Shown: positions 1-11,489 of the stretch, one piece after another | How the letters are laid out: the number at the start of each line of letters is the position of its first letter | How positions within the stretch are numbered: the first letter of the stretch is position 1 | DNA from: Atrichornis clamosus | Taxonomy: Eukaryota > Chordata > Aves > Passeriformes > Menuridae | Assembly (NCBI GenBank): GCA_013400975.1 | Contig: WBMZ01004637.1 | Coordinates: 62,001-126,000 of the forward strand | Length of the DNA: 64,000 bases | Direction: 5' to 3' | Program-made: the position numbers and the translations under genes | Notes under the pieces: generated by a model | What the model saw: the letters and a program-made list of their open reading frames with translations, nothing else | What the model was told of the DNA's origin: nothing | Database searches by the model: none

Positions 1-1420
1 TAAAAGGAATCCTGGTCATTTTAAAAGCATCACAGAGAGTAATCAACTATCTCCTGTAAGAAGTAGCTGTTATGGGTAGCAGCCTGCTTTTATTTCCAAT
101 CAACATGATTTACAGGTATTACCAGTAACGTGAGAAGGGAGTTTTTGTTTCCAGCTTCATACATGGCTAGACAAGTGACAATGTCCCACAAAGACAATAT
201 ACAGAGAGGCTACAGTCTAATCAGATGAGATCTTGAGATGGCACTATTGGGATGATAAAATTTGCTCAGCGTGACTTTTTATATGTGACATTAGTAATAT
301 CAAAAGGCAGAGAGAGAGAAAAACTGGCTGTAGAAAAATGACACTATGGCATTCCATACTTCTGCACTCACTCTCCCTGATTTTCAGATGAAACGCAAAG
401 GCAAGCTAAAAAAACATTTTATTTATCATTGCTAGTTCTAGAAACTGAAATAGAGATCTGTAACCCATCGAGTCCCAGGGCGTTTTATCACTGACTTCAG
501 TAGAAAGAGAATTTCCCCAAGGCTTTCTGGAAATGTATACATTTGGCAAAGCAGAGAGTTCATATCAAAGCCTCAAACTCAGCCTTCTCTGACCACCTCA
601 CCTGACACAGAAGCCCATGCCTTGTGTCTCAGGGCTGGCAATAGATTAAATCCACCAGCAAGTTTGCACACAGTTAGCGTTACAGTTTGTTACTGCTCTA
701 GGATCTAGGGGACCCAGTTAAATCAGTCCCCACATCTTAGGAACTGAACACATAAGCATGCTTGAAATTAAAGATGGACAAGCTATAATGCCACCACTTT
801 GGTCACAGGGGAGGGAGATTAGAAGTCAGGCTGCAGCAGAGCTGGGGCTCACACCACAGAGCCTGAATGCAGGCTGTCTCTCTTCCTGGAGAGGAGCTGT
901 GGTCCGCCGCCAGACAGCAGAGCTCACTGGTGCAGTGCATCCCCAGGCATTTTCTGAGTATAGTTATAATTCAAACTGATGGGATTTTTGAAAAATGTTT
1001 TACCACCTCATCTATCTAGGTCTGATTTGATTCCATCAATGAAGCAGCTGAGTTTTTGCTTTTTTTTTCCCCCGATCATGAATGCAAACTCTGTAAGTTG
1101 CAGGTGTCAGGAAATCTTAACATAATGTTGTGATGGGATGGGAAGGAAAGTATTTAGTTCCTCAGCTCCCACATATTTAAAAATAATAAAAAGATACCAC
1201 AAGGCAGGGCAGATAAATTTACTGCAATCCCATTTGCATGCATACATAAATATACACTTTTATTTGGACTTTATGATTTATTCATTATATACATAAAAAG
1301 ATAATGAACAACACATCTGCGTGCTATGAATCCAGGTTCCATTGAGGCTTTTTATTTACAAAATAGAGGCAAAATCCCTGAGGATGAACCTTCTGCTCTC
1401 TTCCCACTGTACTGTATTAG
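1..1420. other. Unique non-coding sequence
   Basis: No coding frame, RNA gene or transposon is recognisable here. The sequence is AT-rich, with poly-T and AT-rich patches. An octamer-type ATTTGCAT word lies at 1232-1239 inside an AT-rich stretch. The last bases (about 1390-1420) form a pyrimidine-rich tract ending in TATTAG, which would serve as the 3' splice site of the candidate exon that follows. Confidence 0.6.
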
Positions 1421-1530
1421 GGATGTCAGGAGTCTTTAAAGAAGTTAGTCTTTTATTTAAAATAAATACACAGACACCATGTGAACAAGCACACTATCAC
1501 ACAGAGAGACAGACAGACTGTATCTTAAAG
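1421..1530 (+). other. Candidate internal exon (coding-compatible)
   Basis: This 110-nt segment follows a pyrimidine-rich tract ending in TATTAG and is followed by AAAG|GTAAGA, a good 5' splice site. One frame is open throughout and reaches the end of the segment on a codon boundary (final residues CILK). I do not recognise the peptide. It contains an AGAGAGACAGACAGAC low-complexity patch. Its main interest is that it joins in frame to the segment at 1589-1741. It could equally be chance, because such signal pairs occur randomly in vertebrate DNA. Confidence 0.2.
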
Positions 1531-1588
1531 GTAAGAAAACACGTTTTTACCATGTATTATGCACCTGCTTTGTTTTTTCCTGTTACAG

Positions 1589-1741
1589 GGAAAGTCAGAC
1601 AAAACAGGAATTCACTCATTAAAAGAGACTGAAGCTGTAGTTTTGCAAACGCCTCTGCATGACAATGACTTAGCACAGTGGAAAAAACCCTGCAGTACAA
1701 CAGCTCAAAACCTCATCACAGAAGGTGGGGATGATCTATAG
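1589..1741 (+). other. Candidate terminal coding exon
   Basis: A strong 3' splice site (TTTTTTCCTGTTACAG) ends at 1588. From the next base a frame runs 50 codons to TAG at 1739-1741. The peptide is hydrophilic, begins GKSDKTG and ends ITEGGDDL, and matches no family I know. With the preceding candidate exon it would be spliced across 1531-1588, a GT-AG intron of only 58 nt. AATAAA signals downstream at 2646-2651 and 2738-2743 could end the transcript. No homology supports coding, so a non-coding exon or chance remains possible. Confidence 0.25.
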
Positions 1742-1838
1742 CTGTTGGACATGATAATTTTCACAATGCCGTTTAGTTGTAGGTATTTTTAAATCCTTTC
1801 ATAATTATGGGTTTTTCAGCAACCCAAAACTGGAAATG

Positions 1839-1874
1839 CTGTTGGGTTTGGGGGAAAAAAACCCCAACCAACAG
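1839..1874. repeat. Imperfect inverted repeat (hairpin)
   Basis: The left arm CTGTTGGGTTTGGGG and the right arm CCCCAACCAACAG are near reverse complements around a run of seven A residues. The right arm pairs with the left with two extra bases left over. It is isolated, is not flanked by transposon sequence I recognise, and may be a local quasi-palindrome. Confidence 0.6.
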
Positions 1875-2792
1875 AGCAAAAAAGTCCTTCACCCCAATGT
1901 ATTGGCTTTCTAAAATGTGTAATTGTAAAAACCAGTAACCTTCATTGCTTTTCAGTAAAACTTACAATATAAAACCCAGGTGTAGAAAGCAGTACTCCTG
2001 GGGAAATGTACACAAGCCATTCTAGTATAAACCAGGTGTGTGAAAAATATTTTCCATCTCATGAAAATTTAAAACTTTACAGAGATTTCAGCACAGCTTT
2101 GAACTCCCATGAATATAACACCTGATTGCCTAAGACTTTCACCTCTGTTAGGTTATTAACTATGATGCCTATACCAGTAGATGCTATAATTTCTGTGAAG
2201 CCTCTGAGTGTGACTGCAGAAGGTGTAGTACTCAAAAGCAGGTTTTTTCAGGTTGTGAGATTCACTAAATGCAAAAGTCAGCAAAAGCTCCTATGATTTC
2301 AATGAATCTGTTTGTCCTATACGCTTTCTCTGTAGTTTGATAGGCAAAAATCATGTATTCCCTGTTAAATTTTTTAATTTAGCCACAGATTCTACATCAA
2401 AAAGTCATAAATGTGCAGCGTATTCTGTATATTTATATAGAAATATAAATATACACATCCTGAAACCTTGTGGTCCTCACAGCTGAAGCAGCCTGTGCCC
2501 CATCTTTTGTGGAAGGGTGGAGCAGATGACCTCCAGAGAACGCTTCCAAACTCAGCCGTTCCATTTCCAGTGTATTTATGCAAAATAAGCTCTCAGTGTA
2601 TTAAACTTAGTCCCATGCCAGCTGCAGTCTGCTCAAAGGGGCACAAATAAAGCCAGTGGAGTGCAGAAAAAGTATCTGTTATCCCAGCAGCTCTGCATCA
2701 GCCCCTGTGCTTTTATTGTGGTCCTGGATACTCAGAAAATAAAATGTGAAGGGCACCCAGTTTGTAGGAGAAACATTAGGAACATTGAGATG

Positions 2793-2817
2793 TATATATA
2801 AATATATATATATATAA
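2793..2817. repeat. (AT)n simple repeat
   Basis: About 25 bp of nearly pure alternating A and T with one AA interruption. It is likely length-variable. Confidence 0.85.
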
Positions 2818-3872
2818 TTCTTCTTCAAATTTGCTTAGGACTGAAAACGACACAGTTCATTGGAAAGAATTCATTCTGTCTTGGCTGAGTGTGTGAACTC
2901 GCTAACAGGTCACATTCAGCACGTCATGCAGTACTGCAGGTGGCTGAGAAATCTGAATCAGGAAAGCCTTTGCTTGTGCAGGCATAAAGGGACAGGGACC
3001 ACAGAAGAACTTGGAATACCTGGGCTATGGCTGCTGCCTCCGTCTTTTTCTCTCCAAAAACTTTCCTTCAGCTTCCCCGTGCCCAGGAGCTTTCATAGCT
3101 TTGGCTGTCTGAACCAGCTGTCCACTTGTTATCTATATTGTTTCTCTTATATAAGGCCCTTTAATCACCAACAGTTTCTGCTTTCAGGAGAATATATCAA
3201 CCACCAAAAACATGTTCAGACAACCGAGGGAGACCACAGACTCTTGTATAGCGTTTCTTATAATCTCTAGCCCCCCTGCTCCTTCAGAGACAGTGATCCC
3301 ATAGCTGGCAGGGGGAAAAAAATAAAAAAAAAACCTCTGAGACACCTTGAGCCTCTCATCTGTTTTCTCTCCTTGCAACCTTTTCCTTTTCCAATGCTAT
3401 GGTAATTTTCATGCAAGGGGATCGGGGTGAAAGAACAGATGCTGCTCCTATTTCCTCCCTGTTATCATCCCACTCCCAGTGATGCTCCCTGTAATCGTTC
3501 CATTGTACAGCTGCCTTTCCTATAAAGCTGAACAATGAATAATGGATGCAAAAACTAAGTGGCGTTTCAGGTTCATTAGTATGCATATTGTTATAAATTC
3601 ATTTCAGTAGGTGCTGTGAAGCCACTCTCCTCTCTTTTGTATTTTGAGGTGTCGCTGCTTCAGGCTCTGCTAATGTTCATTTTGTATTCATTCATTTGTG
3701 TCTGTAGTTTTACCTGGATTGTAGGCTATTGTTCTTATTTGCAAAGCTTGGGTTTAATTTCCTGTAGGAAGCTTTTCTTTTGTCTCTAGGGCTCATTCTC
3801 CTATTACCATCCACCTTGAGAGTACTAAAGCACTGTCCTGCTGGTAAAATATAATTTGTTTTGTAGAGTTCT

Positions 3873-3919
3873 AATAAAAATGTTACCACTTATGTCCTCA
3901 AAAAAAAAAGAAAAGAAAG
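3873..3919 (+). other. AATAAA followed by genomic A-tract
   Basis: A poly(A) signal hexamer (3873-3878) is followed about 21 nt later by a run of ten A residues, which continues as AAAAG-type A-rich sequence to about 3919. This spacing is that expected of a cleavage site and a retroposed poly(A) tail. I could not find a matching parental coding sequence upstream or a clear target-site duplication, so it may be a coincidental A-rich tract. Confidence 0.3.
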
Positions 3920-4035
3920 ATCAAGATTTTCTTATTCTAGCTGTTGGTATCCAGGACTTCCCTTCTGTTCATTCCTATTCCTGAATGTTAAATAGCTCAC
4001 AAGCCCCAAGCCACAGTCCTGCAAATCCTTCTTAC

Positions 4036-4087
4036 CTTTGACTCATGTCCAGCTGCCAGCAGAGGCTTTGCTGGTAATGCTGGGCTT
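4036..4087 (-). other. Weak candidate exon, minus strand
   Basis: Read on the minus strand, a tract ending CCTTTTCAG precedes 52 nt that end in CAAAG|GTAAGAAG, a consensus 5' splice site. One frame is open (17 codons). There is no homology or context, so this is only a splice-signal pair. Confidence 0.12.
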
Positions 4088-5032
4088 CTGAAAAGGATTC
4101 CTGTCAGCCATGCAGAAAGCAACTCATGTATCAGCATTTTCTTACAAAGTCGAACAGAAGCTACTTCCTGCTCTGTTTCAGACCCCCATCCCCTTGCAGT
4201 TATTCCTTTTATTTATATGACATACATATTTTATTCATTCTCATTAGGCTGTTCAATAACAACCCATTATCTTTCAACAGATTCATAGCAGATAAAACAT
4301 TCATATTATTGCCCCTATTTTTATTTCTGTTTTATGATATTCTCCCTCACATATTCACTCTCATTCTTCCTAACAACAGCATATCATTATGCTTGCCTTC
4401 AGCTATTGTTAACAATGAATTGATAAAATGCAGTAGGATGCTACAGAAAGTAGAGCTGATCCCAAGTTTTTTCCTCTCTGCACTGTCTGTATTGGACCAA
4501 TAGTTGTACAGAGCTATCAGCTCAAGGAAGTACAAAATGAACTCCAACCACAATGGAAGAAAGAGACAATTGTGAGCTATAGCTGTGCTCTCCCAGGACA
4601 CTTTGCACAAAGGAACAATCACCCACAGCAATCTCACTAAAACGGAATTTGCAGTGGATAATGTTCAGCAGATGCACAGTGCATGTAAAGTAATACAGTA
4701 GTGGCTGATAGCAATTATTCTGTGCATGAAAAGCACCTCTTACTGAAACTGTTTCTTGTCTTTGATGGTGTATGTAAAGCCTTCTTAACATTATAAGCAG
4801 CACTGAGTGTTAAGGATAAACTACTCAGACCAGGCTGACACAGACAGGTGTTGAAGCCCAAGTACTGAAATGAGTTGTCCTATATTCAGTACCAGGAACC
4901 AGTAGCCACATATTGAAAACACAGGTGTAAGTGACTCTCTGAAGATGAAAAGCAGAGACTGTGGCAGAGAAAAGCACAAGTCCTCTCTGCCTGGATCATC
5001 ATCACCTTTGTTCTCTTCTTTTCTTCCCACAG
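4088..5032. other. Non-coding sequence
   Basis: AT-rich unique sequence. Open frames of 93 to 125 codons occur on both strands and overlap one another, which points to composition rather than coding. The last 30 bases are the polypyrimidine tract of the next candidate exon. Confidence 0.5.
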
Positions 5033-5123
5033 CAGTAAAAAAGTTCAGCTCTCCAGTTCTTTAGTCATATGAAGCTGAAGATGAAAGGAGATCTAGTATC
5101 ACCAGTAAAGGCTGCAAAACCAG
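5033..5123 (+). other. Candidate exon, non-coding or with a start codon
   Basis: This 91-nt segment has near-ideal splice signals: a pyrimidine tract ending CTTCTTTTCTTCCCACAG (AG at 5031-5032) and the donor CCAG|GTGAGT at 5124. All three frames contain a stop, so it cannot be an internal coding exon. It could be an exon of a long non-coding RNA. Alternatively it could be a 5' exon carrying a start: ATG at 5069 and a better-placed ATG at 5081 open a frame that runs through the donor (MKLKMKGDLVS...). Among the splice-signal pairs I noticed in the window, this is the strongest. Transcript evidence is needed. Confidence 0.35.
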
Positions 5124-5543
5124 GTGAGTCAAACTCCTAAGGTGCTTTATCAGGAAGCTTATAATCTCAGCTCTGTCCGGGATGCCTGTTTTACCCGTGT
5201 TGAGAGCATATGTGCTTCCGCTGGAGCCCCCTTGCTAAGAGAGCCGAGACACATGGCCCTAGGCAGAGCTTGGGTGCCCACAGATAAGTGGATGGCAGAT
5301 CTAAGAGCTATAAGAGTGTGACAAGTAGATACACCTCATGAGGACGTAGAGATCAGTCATAAGCAGCTCATTTCCACATTTGTGATGGTAAATTGCCAGC
5401 TTATGGTAAATGGAACAGATCTCTGACGTCTGAAACATGAAAAACTTAAATCTTACAAAAATGTTCTCACTCTGCAGTTCCACTACAGAGATTATCATGG
5501 CCACAGGAACAGGCATCTTCATAAGTATCACAGTCGCCCACAT

Positions 5544-5565
5544 TGTGTGTGCGTGTGTGTGTGTG
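5544..5565. repeat. (TG)n microsatellite
   Basis: A run of TG dinucleotides with one GC interruption, about 22 bp long. Confidence 0.9.
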
Positions 5566-5658
5566 GATGTATTCAAATACACTGAAAGAAATTCACACAT
5601 ATACACTGCAGCATTGTTGATATATAAATATATACTCACATCTCCCTCTCTATAAGCA

Positions 5659-5684
5659 CATTAGTCTCCCCACAGGTATGTAAA
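5659..5684 (+). other. Juxtaposed 3' and 5' splice signals
   Basis: The sequence TTAGTCTCCCCACAG|GTATGT places a pyrimidine-rich acceptor directly against a donor, with no exon between them. This arrangement is that of recursive (ratchet) splice sites in long introns. It lies about 550 bp downstream of the candidate exon at 5033-5123. A chance match is quite possible. Confidence 0.2.
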
Positions 5685-6204
5685 AGCCAGACCAAAATCA
5701 TATGTATGTAGACACCCTATCAGATATGCATATTAATCAGTCTTTTTTAAAGAGGTTTGCCCTTATTTATATAAATATCCTCTCCTGTATTTACACGTAA
5801 AGTACTGTATTCAGCCATATTTTTGTTGGCCAGAGACGTCGCTGAGGACACTTGCTGTTAGCTTGTTCCCTTTAACTTTTCTAAGTAGGTTTTAACTGCA
5901 TATTTTTTGGGAACTTGACTGTGTGCAATAGGAAATAATCAGTTCTCTCATAAACTACATAACCTCTGTTGAAGTAAGTGGTGTGAGGATTGGCTAAAAT
6001 CAGGACTCAGTTTGTCCATTTGTGTCCGACTACATCAGCATTTGGGTGCTCCAGAATGTCAGTAGAGGCAAAACTGAATAATTGAGAACAGAATTTGTCC
6101 CAAATACTGGAATGATCACATCCCTAATCATAACTAGCACGTCTAGCAGACCATAAACCCACAAATTCTTGACCTGATGGTACTTATTTATCTTTTTCTT
6201 GTAG

Positions 6205-6322
6205 CTTGGTGGTATACTACCTACATGATGCCATCTCTTCCCACATAGTTGATATTGTTCCATCACACCAGCAGGGCTCCAGGGCTGAAAGCCTCCAGAG
6301 ACACATTCTTCACCTGCACCAA
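6205..6322 (+). other. Weak candidate exon
   Basis: A 3' splice site (TTTATCTTTTTCTTGTAG, AG at 6203-6204) is followed by 118 nt with one open frame (LVVYYLHDAISS...). It ends at CCAA|GTGAGA. The peptide is not recognised. If splicing were skipped here, the frame would end at TGA 6389-6391. Confidence 0.15.
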
Positions 6323-6700
6323 GTGAGAAAAAAGGTATATATTTTCCTGTTAGAGTTGCCTGGAGTCTGTGTTACAGCTGCAACCTGCTGAGGTGAGGGT
6401 CCTGCTGTGTGTGTACACCTGATGCAAAGAGATCTGTGATGCAAAGTGCCTCCTGGAAGTGAGGACAGAAGACCAGATGTAGAGGCAGGAAGAAGGTGCA
6501 GTTCACTAAAATTCTAGTCTAATTCTCTGTCTGCCAAGAACATCTTGTGAAGGAGAACGAATGCAGACACAATTGAAATCTCTGCAGGAGAGGAAGCTTG
6601 ACAGCTCATTTTCGTGTCCTGATGCCGAAATGGCCGTGCCTGTAAATGAGCAATGTGTTGTGCTGAGGGGCAGGAGAGGGCCAGTGTGACTGGGTTCCTT

Positions 6701-6733
6701 CCCATCCCTTCCCACACCTTCCCACCCAGTCCC
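6701..6733 (-). other. G-quadruplex motif
   Basis: On the minus strand there are six runs of three G residues within 33 nt, with loops of 1, 2, 2, 3 and 7 nt. This satisfies the usual G3+N1-7 folding rule. On the plus strand it reads as a CCC-repeat with CCTT spacers. Confidence 0.7.
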
Positions 6734-6857
6734 TGGCCTCACACAAGTGCTGTGGGGATGAGTGTGTTTCAGATTGCATGTACTCAGATATTACTCCAAT
6801 AGAGGCCAGAAAACAGGCAACATACTCAGCTTTCGGGTATACAGCTCCAGTTTGCAA

Positions 6858-9800
6858 AGCTGGAAATGTGCATGGTAGTTAACGCATTCCCTTTCCTTTC
6901 TTTTCTCTCCTGGAAACTAGTTCTTTGTTCTTGTAGTCTACTTGATTCTAGGGATTTTTTATTCCACTGATTTTTCTTTTTAATACATGCCCTGGCACTG
7001 AGCACCTGCTGCAATTAAAGCACTGGTATTTGGCTCCTGTGAGGTCTATTCTATTATGAAGTCTTATCCATTGATTGTAGACTAATGAACCCATCAATTC
7101 ATCACAGCACTTCTATTACCCTACTGCTGTTGTGGGATGTTGTATCGGTTGAGCTTGGGTAAGAGGACAGACTCTCTTGCTACTGCCCCAACTGTTGTTA
7201 AGGACGTAAAAAAGGTAAAGAAACCAGAATTTCAATACAGTTCAACTATCTGGCCCCTCTGTGACATGTCAGTTCTTTATGCAGTAGGACTTTCTCATTT
7301 AAAGCAAATCAATTTCAGCAATACTTGCTATTCAGAAACAGTGGCTCTCGAGCAGGATTAAAAAGGGAAAATCTGATATTTTACTGGGAAAAACTGAGGG
7401 GCATAAGAAATGGTCATTTTTTTTTCACTCATAGAAATTGTCTGCTATGGGGCATCAGCAAAATCTAGACAAACTCAAGTTAAAGTAATTAGAAACAGCA
7501 AGAAATTGTTTCAGCAGCAACAGCAACAGCAGCAATATGTTTTTCTCTCTCTGTGTCAGATGCTGGTAATACCTTTTTTTTTAAAGCCTAGTCTCAGATT
7601 ATATGTGGCAGATTTATTTCTCATTCCACAGATAGTTATCTGAGTTTTTTTAGGTTGTCTGGCATTACACTGATTCAGCACCGAAATGTAGAAATGCACA
7701 AAAGTAATTGGCAAGAAAATAAAACCCAGGACCACAATAGGAATTGCCTTTAAGGTATCACTTTAAAGTTTGAGAGTCAAGAACCAAATAGGATAATTCT
7801 GGCAGTCTTGATATCTTTACTGAGAAAACATTTTGATTATGAGTTTGGAGGATGAACGCTAATAAAGGGACATACTGAAAAATAAAAGAAATGAGACTGG
7901 TCTCTGTAATTGTGTCAGAGATATCATATCTACACAAGTGTGTGAACAGAAGGTCTGCAAACACAAACAAGAGGAATGGAGATATCACTGAAAATAAGAT
8001 GCCAATAAAGAGACATAGCTAAGAGATAGGAATGAGTACAACCTTTTCAAATTGTATTTCTTGCTAAAAGCAGTTAAAATTCCTACTACTAGCATGTCAA
8101 CCAAAACAAAAAAAAAGTTTAAATTTAGGCAACACAAGACCTTGGAAAACAAGGTTTATAAATTCCAAAAAAGCCAAACCCCTTTCCATCCAGCACAACC
8201 CTCATCTGAATTTAGCCACCAATTCATTCATTTGTTTTTTAAGCCAGCTGTTACAACACACATAGTACTCTCATTATCCAAGCATCTCAGTTCTAGGATC
8301 AGATTGTTTTTCTAAAGCACGTAATCTGATGCCACAGCACAGACAAGGGATTTGGGCAGTGTGGGCATTTTAACACCATGTCCATCTGCTGCACATGCCC
8401 TGACATAGGTTATTCTGGATATGGGAGATGGAACATCTAGAGCAGGAGGAAACTCCAACAATAAGCTAGTAAATAGTGGTGTTGCAAGTCTTATTAATTA
8501 ATGTTTGCAAAATGTTCTGAGATTCCCTAGATAAAATGCATTACAGAAGTGAAAAATATTACAAGCAATCTTTACTGATGTATTCATAACACAGAAGGTA
8601 GGAATGCAGTCTTTTTATGACTGCAGGCTTGTGACAGGTTTCTCTTTCAGCAGGTTTGATAGTAGAAGCAACTGACTGCAAGACGAGTACAAAACTCAAC
8701 TCCAAGATGCGGTGCGTCAGGAAGGCACCAAAGCTCATACACACCAGACATTTTTGTTGCGGAAAACCCACAAGGACGTCGAGTTCTTCATCCACTTTCA
8801 GGCCCTGAAGGACCTTTGGCCCCATTCAGTATCTCTCCACAGTGTTCACATGGAGATATCATCATTGCTCTGCTACTGCAACTCACAAAACAAGAAAGTG
8901 ACCTAATAAATAAGAGAAATGTTTCAGCAAATAAAACATCTGGATTTGAGTACGACTCTTTCATTGCAGAGGGTACAGGAAGGGCAGTGGAACACCATGA
9001 GTCCTGCTCCATGTGTGATCATGGGTGACAGGTTCACCATTCCCCTCCTGGTCTCTTTTTGGGATCGTATTCTGGCCTCTTCAGTGGTCCAGCATGAAAG
9101 ATTTGTGCAAGGAACTACCATCCAGATACTCTCCCTCTCACCTAGTTCAGCTCTGAATGTTGGGACTGAGGCATCAGTGGGAAGAGAATAGGAATGCATC
9201 CTACACAGATCCTTTCTCTGTCTGGAAGTCCAAGGCATGCTGGAGGAGATGTTGAGGGCTTACAGGGTCCCAAAATGGTGACAAGATGGTGCTTTCAGGG
9301 GTGCATTGCAGAACACAGGAGGAAGATGGTGCCTCTGCAGAATGATTTCTTAGCTGCTTCATACCCGATGTAATGAGAAAGCAAATCAACTGGCAGTGAC
9401 TGGGAAATGACTGATCCATGCCAAAGCTGTGAAACGGTTGTCCTCACTCCTATATCCTCAAAAGCTGCTCAGGATTTTGAAGTATTGACATCTTCCTGTA
9501 TTCTTCTTTGTTTGCTTCTGCCCTTTTGAATTGTGGGGATCCCTTTGGCGTGCCAATTAGGAAGCAGTTGATGCCTGCCTAGCTGAGCAGATGGACCACA
9601 TGTAGGGACTTCCCAGCCAAGCAAAGCCCCAGAAAGGCTATCCCTCCTTTCACTGACATTCATTACTCATTATTCAGAAATAACCAGCTGTTTCAATAGA
9701 AAAATGAACAAGCAGTGACAAATAAAGCTGACTCAGAAAGGGCATGCAGAAAGGGAGTAGGAGTCCTATGTCAGATCAGGGGCATGGGCAGACATGTGGG

Positions 9801-11480
9801 CACTCTGAGCACAGAACAGGGAAAGGGCAGCACAGAATAGAGGAAGAGAAATGCAAAGTATAGGCAGACTCAATTCATGCTACTATTACGAAGCAGAGTT
9901 TTGGTAATGGAAGCAGAGATAGGGTCTTCTTGTGGAAACCCTCTCACAGGACCTGCAAGCGCAGGAGTGTGGAAAGGCTGGGTTACTTCCCAGGCTGCTT
10001 TGCTTGGAATGACATGCCATGAAGTGACAGCTTTTCACAGCAGAGTCCTGGGTGGCTGCAGCACACTCTGTATGTTCACATGTAGCAGCACACCTGTAAG
10101 CAGGCACTGCTGCTATGCACGTCGTGTTTGATTACCTCATTACTGTGGTTGCTACTGGAATGAATGAATAGACACACCTCGTTTCTTCCTGAGATCTTCT
10201 GTTCACATACACTTATGCAAGTGTAATGAAGATTTGGGGGAAAGTGCAGGCAGCCATGAATAGCTTTTATTCACACTGAATGCAGGATGGACGTGCAGGT
10301 CTTTACGCCTGCTCTTCAGCCTCTTTACTTGTGACTGCAGTAGTTGGATTTTCCAGCAAGTCCCTTGCAACCTCCAGAGAGATCAGTGAGGCTGAGCAAT
10401 TGCAGAAGCAGCTTGGAAGGTCAATGCACAAGTTTCTTTCCCCTCCAGCACGAGGCAATAGGGTGTAAGTGATTTATAAACTGAAGTCTGAGGTGATTAC
10501 AGTACTCGGAACTTAATTACACAATTTCATTACCTTGTCACATGTCCAATGTCTACCTCAGACCAGGCAAAATAAACCATGTGTTCTCAAAAAAAGCATA
10601 CCCTTACTCACTGCCATGGAAGATGGGAATTAAAATCTTTAATTAAGTCCTGCAAGCTACAAAGTTATGGACACTGACTGCAAAATCTGAACAGTAGAGA
10701 GTGAGTGAGAAATACACTTGGATGTTCTCCGAAGCTCACGTTGTACTCATGTAACATCCCAGTTTTGCTCCTGAAGATGTCATCCAGCTACAAATCCTAT
10801 ACCTCCCTCCCAGGGCTTTCTACTACTTCAAACCTTTGCATCCTTCCTCCTCAGCTTTTACTGTACCAGAGGAAGATCTGTCATTCTGAGAGATGGAATT
10901 ATTCCATTCCTTTATTCCATCCTTCATGTTTGCTGCAGAAGCATATCCCAAAAGGTCTATCTTCTTCCATTATGCAGCTCACTTTTGGTCATCTCTGCCT
11001 TTAGGAAATGAAACCTCAGAGTGACATCTGTCCTTGCCCTACCTTTTATCCTTCCTCAGCTTCAGTAGGGCTCCTACTGCCTTACAAAAGCATAACAAAC
11101 GTTCACAGTTGAAAAATCTGTTACCTGAAAAAATCTCAGAGTAATTTTTGATTTATTTTCTCCCCGTGACTGCATGCACAGGCTTCCCTGCCGTTTCTAT
11201 GAGGCACTGCTTTTCCGCTGCTTTTCCAAGAGCAGTCAAATCCATCATCACAAGAACTGAGAGACACTCTTCTCCTGGATTGGGCTCCACTCCCACGCAT
11301 CATTTCCTCTCCCTCACCCTCACTCCCCATCCATGTTTTATGCAGAGAGCTGGAAAGCAGCGAGCTGTTTTCGGGCTTTGCAGCCAGTTTTTGGGTGGAG
11401 CAGCAGATGAGCTCACTGGGGCTGCACTGGCCCCCGTGTGGTATGACCTTCTCCTTAGTTTAGAGAGAACAGCTGAGACC
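6858..11480. other. Non-coding unique sequence
   Basis: I see no gene, RNA or transposon, apart from the CAG/CAA repeat listed separately. Open frames of 60 to 104 codons occur on both strands at about 8.5-9.4 kb and overlap each other. None has a recognisable domain. Confidence 0.55.
7512..7535 (+). repeat. (CAG/CAA)n trinucleotide repeat
   Basis: Eight consecutive CAG or CAA triplets, interrupted in the pattern CAG CAG CAA CAG CAA CAG CAG CAA. They fall in one frame of a 77-codon open frame (7410-7643) and would encode eight glutamines. Nothing else suggests that the frame is used. Interrupted CAG/CAA repeats are typically less length-variable than pure CAG. Confidence 0.85.
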
Positions 11481-11489
11481 CTTTAACCT

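Larger units (their letters stand above)
1742..3872. other. Non-coding sequence, possible 3' UTR at its start
   Basis: No gene is recognisable. AATAAA hexamers occur at 2646-2651 and 2738-2743, the latter followed by scattered T and G. If the upstream candidate exons are real, this could be their 3' untranslated region. Open frames here, up to 136 codons, lack any recognisable domain. Confidence 0.45.

Noticed and set aside
7410..7643. Polyglutamine-encoding open frame
   Set aside because: The frame is short and has no recognisable domain or splice context. The CAG/CAA run is adequately explained as a microsatellite.
7693..7715. Resemblance to a mariner/MADE1 inverted terminal end (GCACAAAAGTAATTGGCAAG)
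   Set aside because: The match is short, no partner repeat in inverted orientation was found nearby, and flanking TA duplications are not evident.
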